DNA of 57,262 nucleotides from Frankia sp. R82 (GTDB lineage Bacteria; Actinomycetota; Actinomycetes; Frankiales; Frankiaceae), in contig NZ_JAMQQG010000280.1 of the NCBI RefSeq assembly GCF_023716925.1, forward strand, positions 1-57,262, in the 5' to 3' direction. The notes under the pieces were generated by a model that had not been told where the DNA came from, did not search any database, and saw only the letters and a program-made list of their open reading frames with translations. Positions within the stretch are counted from its first letter, which is position 1. The number at the start of each line of letters is the position of its first letter. A program made the translations under genes and the position numbers. Shown here in pieces: positions 53,144 to 57,262 of the stretch.

Positions 53144-54853
53144 ATGGACGACCTGCACGACCGGTTGTCCGCGTCGGTCGACGAGGTGGCAGCCGTGCAG
53201 TCGCGAATGCAGGGTCTGCTCGACGCCGTCGTCGATGTCGCGCAGGAGTTGAGCCTGCCGGTGACCCTGCGCCGGATCGCCGAGGCCGCGGCGAACCTGG
53301 TCGACTGCGACTACGGCGCCCTGGGTGTCATCGGTGCGGCGGGGGAGATCGCCGACCTGTTCCACGTCGGCTTCGACGACGAGGTGTCGGATCGGATCGG
53401 CCGGCTGCCGCTGGGTCGTGGCCTGATCGGGCAGAGTCTGCGTGATCCTCGGCCGCTGCGGGTGGCCGACGTCGGCCACCACCCGGCGGCCGTGGGGTTC
53501 CCGCCGGGCCATCCCCGGTTCGACACGTTCCTGAATGTGCCGATCATGGTCCGGGGGGCGGCCTTCGGCACCCTGTTCCTCGGGGCCAAACGCGGCGGCG
53601 GCGAGTTCTCCCGCGAGGACGAGAGCCTGGCCTGCGCGCTGGCCGCGGCGGTCGGCTTCGCCATCGAGAACGCGCGGCTGTACGAGACGGCCCGGCGCCG
53701 GCAGGCGTGGCTGCATGCCAGTGCCGAGATCACCACGGCGCTGCTGTCGGTCGCCGACCCGAAGGAGGCGTTGGCGTTGGTGGCACGCCGCGCCCGGCAG
53801 GTGACTGCCGCCGGGCTGGCCGCCGTCCTCGTCCCCGACGGGGAGGAGGGAACTCTGGTGGTCGAGGTCGTCGACGGCGCGGGTGCGGCACGGTTGCGCC
53901 GCCGGGTCCTGCAGCGTAACGACCGTCTGCTCGACGCGATGCGCACCGGACGGGCGACGCTGGTCGGCCCCGGGGCGATCGACGGTCCGCTGTTCGGCGA
54001 GGATCTTCCCGATCCACCGGCCGAGCTCGGAATGGTGGTGCCGCTGATGGCGGCCGGCCGGGCACTGGGCGTGCTGGTGCTGGGGATCGAGGGCACGTCC
54101 GTGCCCTTCAACGGGCTGGACCTGGAGATGGCCGCCGCGTTCGCCGGCCAGGCGGCGCTGTCGTTGGAGTTCGGGCGCATCCACCGCGACCGGGAACGGC
54201 TCGCCGTCTTCGAGGAACGCGATCGTATCGCCCGCGACCTGCACGACGTCGTGATCCAACGGTTGTTCGCCACCGGCCTGCAGCTGCAGGGCATGGCCCG
54301 GATGGCCGGCGGCCCGGTCGCCGCCCGGCTGCACGTCGCCGCCGACGAACTCGACCAGACCATCGCCGACATCCGCCAGACGATCTTTTCGCTGACCTCG
54401 GCGGACGCCGACGGTGCGGACCTCGCCGCGGAGATCCGCGCGATCCTCACCCAGACCGAACGTGCCCTGGGTATCACCCCGCAGATCCGGGTGGACGGGC
54501 CGATCGACCGGCGGGTCCCTCCGAGCATCCGGCCCCACATGCTCGCCGCGCTGCGTGAGGCGCTGTCGAACATCGCCCGCCACGCCCGAGCCACCCGCAT
54601 CGACGTCCTGCTGCGGGTCACCGGCGTCGACGTGCTGGTGGAGGTCCGCGACGACGGCTGCGGCCCGGGCGGGGCGTCGCGCAGCAGTGGGCTGACGAAC
54701 CTGCGCCGCCGCGCGGTGGATCTGGGTGGACGGATGGCGTTCGGGCCGGGGGAGAGCGGTATCGGCACGACCGTCAGCTGGCAGGTACCGCTGATCACCA
54801 CGCCTGAGGCGCTGCGGGTGTTCACCCCACCGGACGGCCTGCCCCTGCGGTGA
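53144..54853 (+). CDS. DevS/DosS-like GAF histidine kinase
   Basis: 569 residues from ATG 53144, preceded by GGGACGGCCAGG. Residues about 20-180 and 205-345 are two GAF domains; the first has the DevS-like run GALGVIGAAGEIADLFHVGF, and GFPPGHPRFDTFLNVPIMV, the region of the haem-ligand histidine in DosS. The HisKA_3 box is ERDRIARDLHDVVIQRLFAT, with phosphoacceptor His367. The HATPase domain ends the protein (VEVRDDGCGPGG, GLTNLRRRAVDLGG). Family: oxygen, NO and redox sensors of NarL-type two-component systems. Whether it binds haem is not shown. Confidence 0.9.
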   Translation: MDDLHDRLSASVDEVAAVQSRMQGLLDAVVDVAQELSLPVTLRRIAEAAANLVDCDYGALGVIGAAGEIADLFHVGFDDEVSDRIGRLPLGRGLIGQSLRDPRPLRVADVGHHPAAVGFPPGHPRFDTFLNVPIMVRGAAFGTLFLGAKRGGGEFSREDESLACALAAAVGFAIENARLYETARRRQAWLHASAEITTALLSVADPKEALALVARRARQVTAAGLAAVLVPDGEEGTLVVEVVDGAGAARLRRRVLQRNDRLLDAMRTGRATLVGPGAIDGPLFGEDLPDPPAELGMVVPLMAAGRALGVLVLGIEGTSVPFNGLDLEMAAAFAGQAALSLEFGRIHRDRERLAVFEERDRIARDLHDVVIQRLFATGLQLQGMARMAGGPVAARLHVAADELDQTIADIRQTIFSLTSADADGADLAAEIRAILTQTERALGITPQIRVDGPIDRRVPPSIRPHMLAALREALSNIARHARATRIDVLLRVTGVDVLVEVRDDGCGPGGASRSSGLTNLRRRAVDLGGRMAFGPGESGIGTTVSWQVPLITTPEALRVFTPPDGLPLR

Positions 54854-54881
54854 CCCGTGCCGTCGTGGCGGGGCCGGGTGG

Positions 54882-55613
54882 CTAGCTGTTCAGCCGGGTG
54901 GCGAAGACGGCGGCCTGGGTACGGCTTTCCAGACCGAGTTTGGCCAGCATGCTGGAAACGTAGTTCTTGACCGTCTTCTCGGCCAGGTACATCCGACTGG
55001 CGATCTGCCGGTTGGTCAGGCCCTCGGCGATCAGTCGAAGGATGCGTCGTTCCTGGTCGGTCAGACCCGCGAGGCGCTCGTCCTCGGCCGGGCCCTCCCG
55101 CAGGCGGACCAGCACCCGTGGAGTGACGGCGGGATCGAGCAGCGACTTGCCGGCGGCCACCTGGCGGACGGCTTCGACCAGCGCGTTGCCGCGGATCTGT
55201 TTCAGGACGTACCCGGCCGCCCCCGCCATGATCGCGGTGAACAGCGCCTCCTCGTCGTCGAAGGAGGTCAGGATCAGGCAGGCCACGCTCGGATTCGCCG
55301 AGCGCACCTGCCGGCAGACCTCGATCCCGCTGCCGTCCTCCAACCGCGCGTCGAGCACCGCCACGTTGGGTTCCAAGGCGAGGATCCGCTCGGCGGCCTG
55401 GTTGGCCTGACCGGCCTCACCCACGACCTCGAGATCGTCCTCCTCGGTGAGGAGGTCGCGCAGGCCTCGTCGGACGACCTCGTGGTCGTCCAGCAGGAAC
55501 ACCCGGATGGGCCGGTCGGCCCCACCGGCCCCACCGGCCCGGTCGGCCTCACTGGATGGCCCAGGGGTCGCCGCGCCGCCAACGGCGGACCTGCCCGCCG
55601 GTTCGTCTGACAC
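54882..55613 (-). CDS. NarL/LuxR-family response regulator, DevR-like
   Basis: 243 residues from the GTG at 55613, with GGCGGAG upstream; an in-frame ATG at 55652 is possible. The receiver domain has IRVFLLDDHEVVRRGLRDLL and VAVLDARLEDGSG with the phosphoacceptor aspartate, then LILTSFDDEEALFTAIMAGA and AGYVLKQIRGNALVEAVRQV. The LuxR helix-turn-helix is LTDQERRILRLIAEGLTNRQ then IASRMYLAEKTVKNYVSSML. It converges with the DevS-like kinase, 28 bases apart, and is its likely partner. Confidence 0.92.
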   Translation of the reverse strand: MSDEPAGRSAVGGAATPGPSSEADRAGGAGGADRPIRVFLLDDHEVVRRGLRDLLTEEDDLEVVGEAGQANQAAERILALEPNVAVLDARLEDGSGIEVCRQVRSANPSVACLILTSFDDEEALFTAIMAGAAGYVLKQIRGNALVEAVRQVAAGKSLLDPAVTPRVLVRLREGPAEDERLAGLTDQERRILRLIAEGLTNRQIASRMYLAEKTVKNYVSSMLAKLGLESRTQAAVFATRLNS

Positions 55614-56146
55614 GTTGACTCCGCCCGACCTCGCCGTCGTAAGGAAGAACATCGCTGCACGTCACGTTCGGCAAGCAGGATATTACCGCATTGGCCCGCG
55701 TTGGGGCGGCCTCGGTGCGGCGCCGCCGATCGAGGCAGCGCGATCCTCGTGACAGCACAGTGTTGTAGTAGCTGACTCGACGCGTCACGAGTCCCGTCGC
55801 GACGCGCCTCGTCATCTTCGCCCACCCCATCTTGTCGGCGGAAAAGTCCACTTTGCGCGCTTATGTCGTTACTGTGTCCAAACACACCCCGATGCGGAGC
55901 GCGTCAGGTCCGTCCGTCAGAATGCTGGTCGTCGCCCGCCGCTGCCGGTCGGGTTGTCCAGGTGTCCGGCCCGGGCCGGGTTGCCTGGTCACGGGCGCGC
56001 GTCCGGCCCGCGACACCTTGGTGTCAGCGAGCAGCCGAGGGCGTCAGGTGTCGGGGTCGCCCGCTGCCGGGGCTTCGGGTGGACGGGTCGGACCGGCGGG
56101 CGTCTGTGGGCGGCGCAATGATCGTGTGACGAAAGGACGTGCGCCC
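55614..56146. other. 530-base divergent regulatory region
   Basis: Between the response regulator and the last gene. A minus-strand TAATAT (55685-55680) is a candidate -10 for the regulator. The palindrome GACTCG-8-CGAGTC lies at 55774-55793. No gene is visible. Confidence 0.45.
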
Positions 56147-57262
56147 GTGCGATGGGGTAAGAGCGACAGCCAGACGCCCAGAGCGACCGAAACAGACACC
56201 CCCGCGCCCGTGCCGACCGCGGTGCGGATCGCCACGCTGTTGGCGGAAGGCAGCCGGCAGACCACGGCTGCCGCCGGCACCGGCGCGGCCACGGCAGCTG
56301 CCGGCGACGCCGGCACCGGGAGGGCCACGGTCGGCGCTGGGACAGCCAGCCGGGCGTGGACGCTGACCGAGAACCTTGCGACTCCTGCCACCTCCGCGGC
56401 CGAGGTGGTGACCACCTATCGGGTGTCGGCCGCGGTGGCTGACGACGACGCGGCCGGGCCGGACCCGGCGCTGTCCTACGACCTGCTGGTCCGCTACCGC
56501 GAGAGCCTGTCGGCCGCCGGCTTCGTCGTCACCGACGTGCTCGAGGGCTGGCGCACGATCGCCCTCGACGTCCTGACCGAGCAGGATGCGGCCATCGCCC
56601 ACAAGGAGTCCAACGGCGTCTCCGCCGCGCCGGTGGACGCGGATCGGTCCGCATCCGAGGCCGTGCTCACGGTGACCGCCGCGGCGCCTGACGTGACCGC
56701 GCCCACCGCGGCCGAGTCCGAAGCCGTGCTCGAGGCCGTGACGGCCGAGGTTCCCGTCGCGACCGGGTCCGCCGGGCCGGCCGTGACCGAGCCGGCCGCG
56801 ACGGTCGAGCCCGGGCCGGGCGACGCCGCGCTGGTGGACACGGCCGCTGCCAGCCCGGTACCCGAGCCGGACAGGGCGGCGGAATCCACCGGGTCCGGCG
56901 AGGTTGCGCCGGCCGAGGCCGAGACGGACGACGCGGCTGCTCCGGCCACCGCGACTCCCGCTGAGATCATCGCTCCCGCTGAGATCACGGCCTCCGGGGC
57001 CGAAGGCATCACGGTGACGCAGGGCGCCGACGTCGATGTCGATGTCGCTGGCGACGCGCCGGAGCAGACCGGGGCGGACCATGAGGCGTCCGACCAGGCC
57101 GCGTTGGCTGCGACCCCGGCCGGCGGGGACGAGACGGACGCGGATGCGACGGACGCGGGCGATGGTTCGGCGCGCAAGAGCCGTAAGCGCCGTGGCGATG
57201 GCGAGCTGGGCCGTCCACGGGCGCGACGCGGGCTGCTCGGTCGGCGTCGGCCGGCCGACGCC
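56147..57262 (+). CDS. hypothetical protein, partial (runs off the window)
   Basis: Open from GTG 56147 (AAAGGA upstream) to the window end, 372 codons without a stop. The N-terminal 160 residues contain a folded-looking segment: AWTLTENLATPATSAAEVVT, PALSYDLLVRYRESLSAAGF and VVTDVLEGWRTIALDVLTEQ. The rest is low-complexity (Ala, Asp, Glu, Thr, Val, Pro), ending in a basic block KSRKRRGDGELGRPRARRGL. Not recognised. The C-terminus is missing, so the domain content is unknown. Confidence 0.6.
   Translation, partial: MRWGKSDSQTPRATETDTPAPVPTAVRIATLLAEGSRQTTAAAGTGAATAAAGDAGTGRATVGAGTASRAWTLTENLATPATSAAEVVTTYRVSAAVADDDAAGPDPALSYDLLVRYRESLSAAGFVVTDVLEGWRTIALDVLTEQDAAIAHKESNGVSAAPVDADRSASEAVLTVTAAAPDVTAPTAAESEAVLEAVTAEVPVATGSAGPAVTEPAATVEPGPGDAALVDTAAASPVPEPDRAAESTGSGEVAPAEAETDDAAAPATATPAEIIAPAEITASGAEGITVTQGADVDVDVAGDAPEQTGADHEASDQAALAATPAGGDETDADATDAGDGSARKSRKRRGDGELGRPRARRGLLGRRRPADA

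Overview
The window is about 57 kb of very GC-rich actinobacterial DNA. Codon third positions are mostly G or C, and GTG and TTG starts are common. Gene order matches the conserved actinobacterial blocks parA-scpA-scpB-rluB-tyrA-cmk-plsC-der and pgsA-like/DUF881/DUF1290/DUF881-gcvH-garA-ftsR-DUF151-merR. WhiB, a DevS/DevR-like pair and a sortase-anchored protein fit the same group. Protein content and repeat-rich proteins suggest a Frankia-like organism; the genus is an inference, the phylum is firm. No CRISPR array, insertion sequence or prophage was found.

Layout. 1-2656: end of a Nif3-like gene, a coiled-coil zinc-ribbon protein and an RNase H/phosphatase fusion. 2657-5052: an intergenic hairpin repeat, an array of paired 8-bp palindromes, then a ribbon-helix-helix regulator and a DUF4097 protein. 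5341-9587: a Tat-signal TPR protein, an epimerase with its overlapping TetR regulator, the RNase P RNA (minus strand) and a LapA-like membrane protein. 9588-11466 is mostly non-coding, with a second kind of hairpin repeat and a G-rich tract. 11467-15954: a very large Ser/Thr kinase, a GlsB-type membrane protein and an MBL hydrolase. 16653-26008: the chromosome-segregation, aromatic-amino-acid, lipid and ribosome-assembly block, much of it with 4-bp start/stop overlaps. 26016-27706: a class F-type sortase and, divergently, a secreted protein with a sorting signal that is probably its substrate. 27937-28343: tRNA-Pro(GGG), a terminator and a small DNA-binding protein. 29295-30549: a c-di-AMP (ydaO) riboswitch and the NlpC/P60 hydrolase it controls. 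30652-40487: phosphatidyltransferase, sugar-nucleotide enzyme and the gcvH-garA-ftsR block. 41675-46526: a three-gene unit of an FtsK/EccC-like ATPase, a four-helix membrane protein and an 87-residue helical-hairpin protein. 46801-50409: trehalose-phosphate synthase, a small membrane protein, SixA, and WhiB with a coupled upstream mini-ORF. 51276-52909: a cysteine-responsive leader peptide, cysteine dioxygenase and rhodanese. 53144-57262: a DevS-like kinase and NarL-type regulator (convergent) and the start of a gene running off the window.

Most unusual points: the FtsK-like cluster as a possible uncharacterised secretion or translocation system; two families of repeated, covarying intergenic hairpins; the spaced operator array; the apparently leaderless cysteine leader peptide; a site-2-protease-fold protein without its metal ligands; and in-frame 18-bp hexapeptide amplifications in several unrelated genes. 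All assignments are by reading motifs and gene order; no database search was run.
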